Notes under the pieces: model-generated
Seen by the model: the letters and a program-made list of their open reading frames with translations, nothing else
What the model was told of the DNA's origin: nothing
Database searches by the model: none
Translations under genes and position numbers: made by a program
Shown: in pieces, positions 56,748-64,000 of the stretch
How positions within the stretch are numbered: position 1 is the first letter of the stretch
Layout: each line of letters opens with the position of its first letter
DNA from: Pseudomonas sp. MM223
GTDB lineage: Bacteria; Pseudomonadota; Gammaproteobacteria; Pseudomonadales; Pseudomonadaceae
DNA: 64,000 bases
Assembly: GCA_947090765.1 (NCBI GenBank)
Contig: OX352322.1
Location: 4,323,501-4,387,500 of the forward strand
Direction of reading: 5' to 3'

Positions 56748-58519
56748 TGCCACTGGACGCCAGTGACCTGGGTGCAATCTGGCTGACCGTCAAACTGGCC
56801 AGCCTGACCACCCTGATCCTGCTGGTTATCGGCACACCCATCGCCTGGTGGCTGGCGCGTACGCGCTCCTGGCTACGCGGGCCGGTGGGTGCGGTGGTGG
56901 CATTGCCACTGGTATTGCCTCCGACGGTGATCGGCTTTTACCTGCTGATCGCCCTCGGGCCGCATGGCTGGCTCGGCCAGGCTACCCAGGCATTGGGCCT
57001 GGGCAGCGTGGTGTTCAGCTTTACCGGCCTGGTGATCGGTTCGACGGTGTATTCCATGCCGTTTGTGGTGCAACCGTTGCAGAATGCCTTTGGCGCGATC
57101 GGCCAGCGCCCGCTGGAGGTCGCCGCCACCCTGCGCGCCAGCCCATGGGACACCTTTGTTCATGTGGTGCTGCCACTGGCCCGCCCCGGCTTTGTCACGG
57201 CCAGCATCCTCGGCTTTGCGCACACCGTGGGCGAGTTTGGTGTGGTGCTGATGATTGGTGGCAACATCCCCGACAAGACCCGCGTGGTGTCGGTGCAAAT
57301 CTTCGACCACGTCGAAGCCATGGAATATTCGCAAGCCCACTGGCTGGCCGGTGCCATGCTGGTGTTCTCTTTCCTGGTGCTGCTCCTGCTGTACGCCGGG
57401 CGCCGCGGCAAAGCTGGCTGGAGCGAGATGACCACATCGATAGTGGCGCGCCTGAACCTGGCGCGCGACGACTTCACCCTGGACGTTGACCTGCACCTGC
57501 CCGGGCGCGGCATCAGCGCGCTGTTTGGCCACTCGGGCTCCGGCAAGACCAGTTGCCTTCGCTGCCTGGCCGGGCTGGAACGGGCCGCCAGCGCCTACAT
57601 CGAGGTTAACGGCGAGGTCTGGGAAGACAGCGCGCGCGGCTACTTCCAGGCCCCACACCTGCGCCCGGTGGGCTACGTGTTCCAGGAGGCCAGCCTGTTC
57701 CCGCACCTGTCGGTGCGCGGCAACCTGGAATTTGGCTGGCGTCGGGTGGCGGCAGCTGAGCGCAAGGTCAGCCTCGACCAGGCCTGCCAGCTGCTGGGCA
57801 TCGGCCACTTGCTGGCGCGCCGCTCCGCGACGTTGTCTGGCGGCGAGGCGCAGCGGGTGGGCATTGCCCGTGCCCTGCTCAGCAGCCCGCGCCTGCTGCT
57901 GATGGACGAACCGCTGGCGGCCCTCGACGGGCCGCGCAAACGCGAAATCCTGCCCTACCTTGAGCGCTTGCACGACGAACTGGACATTCCGCTGGTGTAC
58001 GTCAGCCACGCCCAGGATGAAGTGGCGCGGCTGGCCGACCACCTGGTGTTGCTGGAGCAAGGCCTGGTGGTTGCCAGCGGCCCGATTGGCGAAACCCTGG
58101 CTCGCCTCGACCTGTCGCTGGCCCAGGGCGAGGACGCTGGCGTGGTGTTCGAAGGCCTGGTGGTCGGCCACGACCCGCACTACGACCTGCTCGACCTGCG
58201 CTTACCCGGGGGCACAGGGCCGCTGCTGCGCATCGCCCAGCCGGCCCACGTGATGGGCAGCACCTTGCGGGTCAAGGTGCAGGCCCGTGACGTCAGCCTG
58301 GCGCTGGCGGCCGACAGCACATCAAGCATCCTCAACCGCCTGCCGGTGCACGTGCGCGAAAGCCGCCCGGCCGACAACCCGGCCCATGTACTGGTCAGCC
58401 TGGATGCCGGCGGCAATGCCTTGCTCGCACGCATCACGCGTTTCTCGGCAGACCAGCTCGGCCTGCACCCGGGCCAGTTGCTGTTCGCCCAGATCAAGTC
58501 GGTGGCGTTACTGGGCTGA
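56747..58519 (+). CDS. modBC: Molybdate ABC transporter, permease ModB fused to ATPase ModC
   Basis: 590 residues in one frame. Residues 1-227 are ModB: five helices, the coupling region [20 protein letters not shown] and [19 protein letters not shown]. From Met228 the ModC ATPase follows: Walker [11 protein letters not shown], signature [15 protein letters not shown], Walker [13 protein letters not shown], and a C-terminal molybdate-sensing TOBE part. Usually these are two genes. The join reads S-E-M with GAG immediately before a plausible modC ATG (57428), so one base change from TAG to GAG could have fused them. ModC could still start internally. Confidence 0.85.
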
Positions 58520-58576
58520 GCATCATTGGCGCGAGCGTTGTCCATTGATCAGTGACCTGATCGAGGCCTGCCCGCC

Positions 58577-59599
58577 ATGCTCGACTGCCCCCTGCCGCGC
58601 AGCTTGCACTACGTTGACGACAACCAGCCGGGCCTTACCCGGCGACGTTGGCGCGACCGTTTCATCTACTTGAATGCCGATGGCCAGCGGGTACGCGACA
58701 GCGCCACCCTTGCGCGCATAGCCGCGCTGGTGATTCCACCGGCCTACACGGATGTGTGGATCTGCGCCGACCCGCAGGGCCATCTGCAAGCAACCGGCCG
58801 CGATGCCCGTGGCCGCAAGCAGTACCGCTACCACACGCAGTGGCGCGAACTGCGCGACCAGCACAAGTACGGCCGCATGCTGGCCTTCGCCCAAGCCTTG
58901 CCAAAACTGCGCGCGCAACTGGAAACCCACCTGGCACGGCCGGGCCTGGACCGGGAAAAGGTCATGGCATTGGTGGTTAGCCTGCTGGACCACACCCTGA
59001 TCCGCATCGGCAACCAGCGCTACTTGCGCGACAACCAGTCCTATGGCCTGACCACACTGCGCAACCGCCACGTCCAGGTGAAAGGCAGCAGCATCCGCTT
59101 CCAGTTCCGTGGCAAGCGTGGCGTCGAGCACAACGTCACCCTCACCGACCGGCGCCTGGCCAACCTGCTCAAGCGCTGCATGGACCTGCCCGGCCAAGCG
59201 TTGTTCCAGTACCTGGATGAAAACGGCCAGCGCCACAGCGTCGGTTCCAGCGAGGTGAACCAGTTCCTGCAGCAGCTGACCGGCGCCGATTTCACGGCAA
59301 AGGACTACCGCACCTGGGCCGGCAGCAGCCTGGCCCTGAACCTGCTCAGGCCCCTGGCCTGGGAGCCAGAGACCGAGGCAAAGCGCCAGGTCGCTGCCAT
59401 CGTCCGCCAGGTGGCCACCCGGCTGGGCAATACACCGGCGGTATGCAGGCGCTGTTACATTCACCCGGCGGTCCTAGAGCACTATGCCCTCGGGCGGCTG
59501 GCCAACTTGCCAAAACGCCGTACCCGCAAAGGCCTGGACCCTGAAGAAGTGGCCTTGCTGCTATTTCTTCAAGCGCTTGAGGAACAGGATGACCATTAA
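58577..59599 (+). CDS. DNA topoisomerase IB
   Basis: 340 residues of the poxvirus-like bacterial topoisomerase IB family: [20 protein letters not shown] at the start, [20 protein letters not shown], the active-site [24 protein letters not shown], and the nucleophile Tyr294 in [10 protein letters not shown]. It relaxes supercoils through a 3'-phosphotyrosyl link. The start ATG 58577 is 57 bp after modBC. It stands alone and is an accessory, not essential, enzyme in Pseudomonas. Confidence 0.93.
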   Translation: MLDCPLPRSLHYVDDNQPGLTRRRWRDRFIYLNADGQRVRDSATLARIAALVIPPAYTDVWICADPQGHLQATGRDARGRKQYRYHTQWRELRDQHKYGRMLAFAQALPKLRAQLETHLARPGLDREKVMALVVSLLDHTLIRIGNQRYLRDNQSYGLTTLRNRHVQVKGSSIRFQFRGKRGVEHNVTLTDRRLANLLKRCMDLPGQALFQYLDENGQRHSVGSSEVNQFLQQLTGADFTAKDYRTWAGSSLALNLLRPLAWEPETEAKRQVAAIVRQVATRLGNTPAVCRRCYIHPAVLEHYALGRLANLPKRRTRKGLDPEEVALLLFLQALEEQDDH

Positions 59600-59852
59600 G
59601 CCTGTCTATTCACGCGATGATGCGAAGAAATTTCCCATTGGCCGCCAAGCCCCCTATTCTTGCCATCGAGCACCTTTGCCGACAAACCGCTGGCGGTTTG
59701 CTTTGGCACCTGCAACTGAAGACACGCAACAGAATTTGTCTGTCGGGGAATTACTATCCGCCGAAAGCGTCTTTAATGAGAAGGAAGAGGGACACGCTCC
59801 CGCCGCCGCGGCAACTGGCCCAGCGGTCTTTTACATCACCAAGGAGAACTAC

Positions 59853-60050
59853 ATGCTGATACTCACCCGCAAGGTTGGCGAAAGCATCGTCATCAACGAC
59901 GACATCAAAGTCACCATTCTGGGCGTCAAAGGGATGCAGGTGAGGATCGGGATCGATGCACCGAAAGATGTCCAGGTCCATCGCGAGGAGATTTTCAAAC
60001 GCATTCAGGCAGGTAGCCCAGCCCCGGAAAAGCACGACGACTCACACTGA
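59853..60050 (+). CDS. csrA: CsrA/RsmA global post-transcriptional regulator
   Basis: 65 residues: [40 protein letters not shown] and [13 protein letters not shown] are the full CsrA fold, with the RNA-binding Arg in VHREEI. It binds GGA motifs in mRNA leaders to block translation. AAGGAG precedes the ATG. The 253 bp between the topoisomerase and csrA hold the promoter and leader; no other gene is seen there. Confidence 0.95.
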   Translation: MLILTRKVGESIVINDDIKVTILGVKGMQVRIGIDAPKDVQVHREEIFKRIQAGSPAPEKHDDSH

Positions 60051-60092
60051 GCCTACCCCTCCAGCGTGCAAGGACGCGCTCGACCGCCAGCT

Positions 60093-60446
60093 TCAGGTGC
60101 CCAGTAACTGACGCACCTTGGCGATCATCTCGTCCATGTCGAACGGCTTGTCGAATATTGCGGCGAACAGGGCCGGGCATCCTTGGCTGGCCTGCGCGCC
60201 GCTCATGAGTATGACCGGCAACTCGCACAGTGTCGGGTCTTCGCGCATGGCACGTACCAGCTCCTCACCGTTGAGCATCGGCATCATGTAGTCGGTGATC
60301 ACCAGCTCAACGCGCTTCTCTTTCAACGCCTCCAGCGCCTTGCTGCCGTTGCTCGCCTTTTCCACCAGAAAGCCTTCATCCTCCAGCGCAAAACCGAGGA
60401 TATCGGCAATCAGGTACTCGTCATCGACGATCAGGATGGTGTTCAT
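60093..60446 (-). CDS. Single-domain response regulator
   Basis: 117 residues, a stand-alone receiver domain: acidic pair Asp8-Asp9, phosphoacceptor Asp52 in VITDYMMPMLNG, and the conserved Lys in FDKPFDMDEMI. No output domain. It is the last gene of the kinase-KaiC-receiver operon, 12 bp after the KaiC gene, so it is the likely phosphorylation target of the kinase at 61910. Confidence 0.9.
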   Translation of the reverse strand: MNTILIVDDEYLIADILGFALEDEGFLVEKASNGSKALEALKEKRVELVITDYMMPMLNGEELVRAMREDPTLCELPVILMSGAQASQGCPALFAAIFDKPFDMDEMIAKVRQLLGT

Positions 60447-60458
60447 CGGCTCGCTCCG

Positions 60459-61904
60459 TCACTCACTCCCTTGCGGCACCGGCGTTCCCGAGAGCACACC
60501 ACAGGCGCCTTCGAACGCCTTGTGCAAGGTAATGCCCTGCGGCCCGATCAGCAGCTCGTGCAAGGCAGGGTCATGGTGACTGTCACGCACCTTGAGGATC
60601 GACAGCATGCGCCGCAGCTGCGAATCCAGCTCGACGAAGCGCATCAACATCAGGTTATCGACAATGCTCGACAGGTCCGGGGCCGGGGCACTGATCTCCG
60701 CGCCGAAGATGTCGCGCATTTCCCACGTCAGCATCACGCTCACATCACGCGCACGCAGCTCACCAGTGATGGCGCGGAAAAACGCATTGAGCCGGGTCGG
60801 GTCAACGGCAAGGCGGCTGAACGCCCCGAGGCTGTCAATCAGCACACGCTTGCTGCCCTGCGCCTCGACACGTTCAAGCAGACGCGCACCGATCTGGTCC
60901 AACAAGCCCTCGGTAGTGGGTTGCCAGCACAGTTGCAGGCTACCGTCCTGCTCCATCGCTGCAAAGTCGTAACCCAGCGATGCAGCCTTGTTGCGCAGGC
61001 GTTCGGGCGTTTCGTAAAAGCCAAAATGCAGCCCCGGCGCCTGCTGGGTGCTGGCGCCGAGAAAGGCCAGCCCCAATGAAGTCTTGCCAATACCCGACGG
61101 CCCGATCAACAGGCTGACCGAGCCCATGGCCAAGCCACCGTCGAGCATTTCATCCAGGGTTGGCACGCCGCTGCCGATGCGCGACGGGGTGGCACTGCCC
61201 ATCTGGCTGGGGTGGCTGAACAACGCCTCCAGGCGCGGGTAGACATGCATGCCGCTTTCGTCGATAAGGCATTCGTGGCGCCCCGACAACGCCCCACTGC
61301 CGCGGGTCTTGCGCAACTGGATGTGCCGCACCGCGCGGCTGCCCACCAGTTGCTCACCCAACTCGATCACCCCGTCCACCATGGTGTGCTCCGGGCTGCC
61401 TTCGTCCAGCCGTGCGCTGGTAAGCAGCAGCACGGTGCAGCCGGCAAAGGCCGCATGGCCTTGCAGCTCGGAGACAAACTTCTTGGTGTCCAGGGTGGTT
61501 TCGGCACGCACCCGGGCATTGAGCACACCGTCGACGATCAGCAGGCTGGCCTCCTGCCGGGCGATTTCCTGGCGCAACAGCCGCACCACGGCATCCAGCC
61601 CCTCCTGCTCCAGGGTGTCGAAGGCACTCACAAACTGTATCTGGTCGCCGACCAGCGTCGGGTCGAAGAAGTCCAGGGTGGCCAGGTACTGGAACAGCCG
61701 CTCATGCGACTCGCTCAGCAAGGTGGCCACCAGCACCCGGCCGCCCGCGCGCACGTGCCCGCAGGCCAGCTGATTGGCGAGGATGGTCTTGCCGGCACCC
61801 GGCGGGCCTTGAATGATGTAGGAGGCTCCGGCTACCAGGCCGCCCTTGAGCAGCGCATCGAGCCCTTCGATACCTGTCACCAACCGCCTGAGTGCCTGTG
61901 CCAT
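60459..61904 (-). CDS. KaiC-family double RecA-domain ATPase
   Basis: 481 residues with two RecA-like domains, each with a Walker A: IQGPPGAGKTILANQL near residue 33 and IGPSGIGKTSLGLAFLG near 270. Catalytic-Glu and Walker B-like strands follow (LLIVDGVLNARVRAETTLDT; RVLIDSLGAFSRLA). The start RRLVTGIEGLDALLKGGLV is typical of KaiC/RadA-like proteins. No kaiA or kaiB gene is present. It lies 5 bp after the histidine kinase gene, so it probably acts in a signalling module, not a full clock. Confidence 0.87.
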   Translation of the reverse strand: MAQALRRLVTGIEGLDALLKGGLVAGASYIIQGPPGAGKTILANQLACGHVRAGGRVLVATLLSESHERLFQYLATLDFFDPTLVGDQIQFVSAFDTLEQEGLDAVVRLLRQEIARQEASLLIVDGVLNARVRAETTLDTKKFVSELQGHAAFAGCTVLLLTSARLDEGSPEHTMVDGVIELGEQLVGSRAVRHIQLRKTRGSGALSGRHECLIDESGMHVYPRLEALFSHPSQMGSATPSRIGSGVPTLDEMLDGGLAMGSVSLLIGPSGIGKTSLGLAFLGASTQQAPGLHFGFYETPERLRNKAASLGYDFAAMEQDGSLQLCWQPTTEGLLDQIGARLLERVEAQGSKRVLIDSLGAFSRLAVDPTRLNAFFRAITGELRARDVSVMLTWEMRDIFGAEISAPAPDLSSIVDNLMLMRFVELDSQLRRMLSILKVRDSHHDPALHELLIGPQGITLHKAFEGACGVLSGTPVPQGSE

Positions 61905-61909
61905 GATGC

Positions 61910-63070
61910 TTACCTGTCGAGTGGGCTGTTGGTCTTGTCCTGATACGTTGGCAAGTAAAGTTGCATGGAAGTTCCACGGCCGGGTTCACTGTCGACGAAA
62001 ATGGCACCACCGCTCTGCCTGGCAAAACCATACACCTGGCTAAGGCCCAGGCCAGTGCCCTTGCCAAACGCCTTGGTCGTGAAAAATGGCTCGAAAATGC
62101 GCGGCAATACGTCTGGTGCAATCCCTTCGCCGCTGTCCTCCACCACAAAGCGCACAAAACTGCCGTGCAGCCCTTCCACTTCGCCCGCCAGCTCGACCAC
62201 TTCGGCCGTCAGGCCTATCCGGCCCTCCCCGGCGATGGCATCGCGGGCATTGAACAGCAGGTTCAGCAGCACCATCTGCAACTGCCCGGCATCCACTTCG
62301 ATCAACGGCAAGCCCGCTTGCAACTGCACCTGCAGTTCAATCGAACTGGGCAGTGCATGCTCCAATAGACCACGCGTTGCAGCAACAAGGTCTGCCGGTG
62401 CGACGCATGCCACATCGAGCTGGCGGTGGCGGGCAAAGCTGAGCAGCTGCTGGGTCAGTTCGGTGCCCCGCTGCCCGGCATCGAGAATGTGCTGCAGCAT
62501 GCGCTGGATACGCGCCGGGTCCTGGCTGGTGAGCGCCAGGCGTGCCGAACTGATGATGATGGTCAGCATGTTGTTGAAGTCATGCGCCAGCCCGCCGGTC
62601 AACTGGCCGAGCGCTTCCAGCTTCTGCGCCTGGAACAGCTGGGCGCGCACGGCGTCCAGTTGCATCGCCGACTCGCGGCGGTCGGTGATGTCGCGCGTGA
62701 CCTTGGCCAGGCCGATGATCTGGCCCTGATCATCGCGGATCACGTCCAGCGCCGCCAGGGCCCAGAACTGTGTGCCATCCTTGCGCACGCGCCAGCCCTC
62801 ATCCTGCGCCACACCCTGCTCCAGCGCCTGGCGCAACAAGCGCTCGGGGCGGCCGTCGGCACAGTCCTGGGGGGTGAAGAACAGCGAGAAATGCTGGCCA
62901 ATCACTTCATCGGCGCGGTAGCCCTTGATCCGTTGCGCACCGGCATTCCATGACACCACATGGCCGGACGGGTCGAGCATGTAGATGGCGTAATCCACCA
63001 CCGACTGAACCAGCTGTTCATAGCGGTGGGCAGGCATGACGGGGTGGTCTAGGCAGTCAGCTGAAACCAT
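61910..63070 (-). CDS. PAS-domain hybrid-free sensor histidine kinase
   Basis: 386 residues. A PAS domain at about 15-135 (YAIYMLDPSGHVVSWNAGAQ, VTRDITDRRE) is followed by a HisKA region with His163 in GGLAHDFNNMLTIII, and an HATPase domain with NLLFNARDAI, VVEDSGEGIAPDVLPRIFEP and GTGLGLSQVYGFARQSGG. No transmembrane segment is evident, so it senses a cytoplasmic signal. It is first in the operon with the KaiC-like ATPase and the single receiver. Confidence 0.9.
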   Translation of the reverse strand: MVSADCLDHPVMPAHRYEQLVQSVVDYAIYMLDPSGHVVSWNAGAQRIKGYRADEVIGQHFSLFFTPQDCADGRPERLLRQALEQGVAQDEGWRVRKDGTQFWALAALDVIRDDQGQIIGLAKVTRDITDRRESAMQLDAVRAQLFQAQKLEALGQLTGGLAHDFNNMLTIIISSARLALTSQDPARIQRMLQHILDAGQRGTELTQQLLSFARHRQLDVACVAPADLVAATRGLLEHALPSSIELQVQLQAGLPLIEVDAGQLQMVLLNLLFNARDAIAGEGRIGLTAEVVELAGEVEGLHGSFVRFVVEDSGEGIAPDVLPRIFEPFFTTKAFGKGTGLGLSQVYGFARQSGGAIFVDSEPGRGTSMQLYLPTYQDKTNSPLDR

Positions 63071-63152
63071 GAAAACTCCACTGGCACAGCAGCAGGGACG
63101 ATATGAGCTTAGCCGAGGGTAACCGCCAACGGCCCCCTGTGGCTACCGATGG

Positions 63153-63428
63153 TCAGCGCTCAGGCTCGACCAAAGCAGGGCTGATACGCCGTGGCATGGC
63201 AACTTTCAGCAGCCACAGGCCAACCAGCATGATCACCCCGCCGCCAGCCAGAGCCATCCACCGCTGCGGCTGTGGGTGTTCGCCATCGAAACCGAGCATC
63301 AAGAGGTAGCCACCCAGGCTGATCAGGCTGAGGTACAGAAAAGCCCCCAATACGATCACCAGCGCAAACAGCAGCCGCCAGAACAGCCGTGGGCGTACGA
63401 CACGCTCGCTAGCATCGGGCTGGGTCAT
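63153..63428 (-). CDS. Small two-helix membrane protein
   Basis: 91 residues with two predicted membrane helices (LFWRLLFALVIVLGAFLYLS plus GYLLML, and WMALAGGGVIMLVGLWLLKV). The ends are charged. No family is recognised. It stands between the kinase operon and the tRNA-Leu region on the minus strand. Confidence 0.65.
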   Translation of the reverse strand: MTQPDASERVVRPRLFWRLLFALVIVLGAFLYLSLISLGGYLLMLGFDGEHPQPQRWMALAGGGVIMLVGLWLLKVAMPRRISPALVEPER

Positions 63429-63629
63429 CGCCGCCTACTCTTGGATCCAATAAAGGGGGCAACAGTGGCGTAATGACAGCAAGGTGTCAATTACCCAGTG
63501 GTTCGACCCTTCATTCTGTTGATCATAGGTGCTGCAGTTGACTCAACTATAACAATGGGTTATAAAGCGCGCTTGATTGCAAAGCCCTTCTGCTTAGAAG
63601 CGAGCTGGTCGTTGCGACCCCTTCAAGCG

Positions 63630-63715
63630 TGCGAGTGTGGTGGAATTGGTATACACAGCAGACTTAAAATCTGTCGGCGTGAGCCTTGCGGGTTCGAGTC
63701 CCGCCACTCGCACCA
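63630..63715 (+). tRNA. tRNA-Leu (TAA)
   Basis: 86 nt with encoded CCA. Acceptor GCGAGTG pairs with CACTCGC; the long variable arm (GTCGGCGTGAGCCTT region) marks a class II tRNA; the anticodon loop CTTAAAA has anticodon TAA; the T arm is GCGGG-TTCGAGT-CCCGC. Confidence 0.95.
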
Positions 63716-63725
63716 AACTTCCTCG

Positions 63726-63751
63726 AAAAGGCGCCCTTGCGGCGCCTTTTT
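63726..63751 (+). terminator. Terminator of tRNA-Leu
   Basis: AAAAGGCGCC, loop CTTGC, GGCGCCTTTT plus T, 10 bp after the tRNA end. A classic Rho-independent terminator. Confidence 0.9.
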
Positions 63752-63819
63752 GCTGCCTGCCAGCAATGTCTTGCGCAACTGCTAAAGTGGAACGTGTCCC
63801 CGTCCACTGGAATGCCACC

Positions 63820-64000
63820 ATGCGCTACTCCCTGTTCGATGGCCAACGCGACATCATTATCCTGATTGCCCGCGTACTGCTGATGATCCTGTTCGTCTTG
63901 TCTGGCTGGGCCAAGCTAACCGGCTTTGATGGCACGGTTGGCTACATGACGTCACTCGGCGCCCCTGCCCCCATGCTGGCGGCAGCGATTGCCGTGCTCA
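63820..64000 (+). CDS. DoxX-family membrane protein, N-terminal part
   Basis: 60 codons from ATG 63820, running off the window end. The first helix DIIILIARVLLMILFVLSGW, followed by AKLTGFDGTVGYMTSLGAP, is typical of DoxX-type inner-membrane proteins, which are linked to redox stress and quinone chemistry. The rest is outside the window. Confidence 0.8.
   Translation, partial: MRYSLFDGQRDIIILIARVLLMILFVLSGWAKLTGFDGTVGYMTSLGAPAPMLAAAIAVL

Overview
The window looks like chromosome from a fluorescent Pseudomonas, most likely the P. putida group. It is GC-rich. It holds paired REP palindromes of three families, all of Pseudomonas type. Many genes have close Pseudomonas-type form: gor, galU, ahpCF, csrA, modABC, a DUF1654 gene with endA, and PuuB- and NhaR-like genes. 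No phage, transposase or CRISPR is visible. Assignments rest on reading motifs and gene order; no database was searched.

Layout. 1-3824: the end of a DAO-family oxidoreductase, an MFS carrier, an acetylpolyamine-type deacetylase and a LuxR regulator. 3887-8928: a type I sulfatase, an outer-membrane porin and a seven-haem TPR cytochrome. 9124-19820: a hydroxyproline-type catabolic region with an SDR, a polar amino-acid ABC transporter, a DapA-family deaminase, a FAD amine dehydrogenase, a frameshifted aldehyde dehydrogenase, a Ser/Cys proline-racemase-family enzyme, an FCD GntR regulator and a second SDR. Two matching operators tie the outer genes to one regulator. 19969-22077: a TonB-dependent receptor.

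22195-32974 is the most striking segment. A UTRA regulator lies divergent to a two-gene UxaA-family lyase that fits sulfolactate sulfo-lyase (SuyAB), followed by a dicarboxylate-type symporter and a malate/sulfolactate-type dehydrogenase. A convergent operon holds a HisD paralogue fitting sulfopropanediol dehydrogenase (HpsN), an SDR, an MHS-type carrier and a zinc alcohol dehydrogenase, behind a LacI regulator with a perfect 18-bp operator. Together they suggest uptake and oxidation of 2,3-dihydroxypropane-1-sulfonate to sulfolactate and then pyruvate plus sulfite.

33040-36972: a fused tandem Asp/Glu racemase with one degenerate half, a Glu/Asp-type symporter and a LysR regulator. 37000-39600: an SOS-box DUF1654-endA pair, an HD protein, a SPOR lipoprotein and two tRNA-Val genes. 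39804-51825: mainly housekeeping genes (PuuB-like oxidase, TerC, NhaR-like regulator, frameshifted sstT, YceH, ahpF/ahpC, gor, galU). 52047-53611: a probable thiosulfate dehydrogenase pair. 53686-64000: a probably frameshifted lipoprotein, a nitronate monooxygenase, modA plus a fused modBC behind a ModE-like site, topoisomerase IB, csrA, a histidine kinase-KaiC-response regulator operon, tRNA-Leu and the start of a DoxX protein.

Two clear frameshifts, one probable frameshift and one possible stop-loss fusion occur in 64 kb. This could be recent decay or base-level sequence error; the window alone cannot decide.
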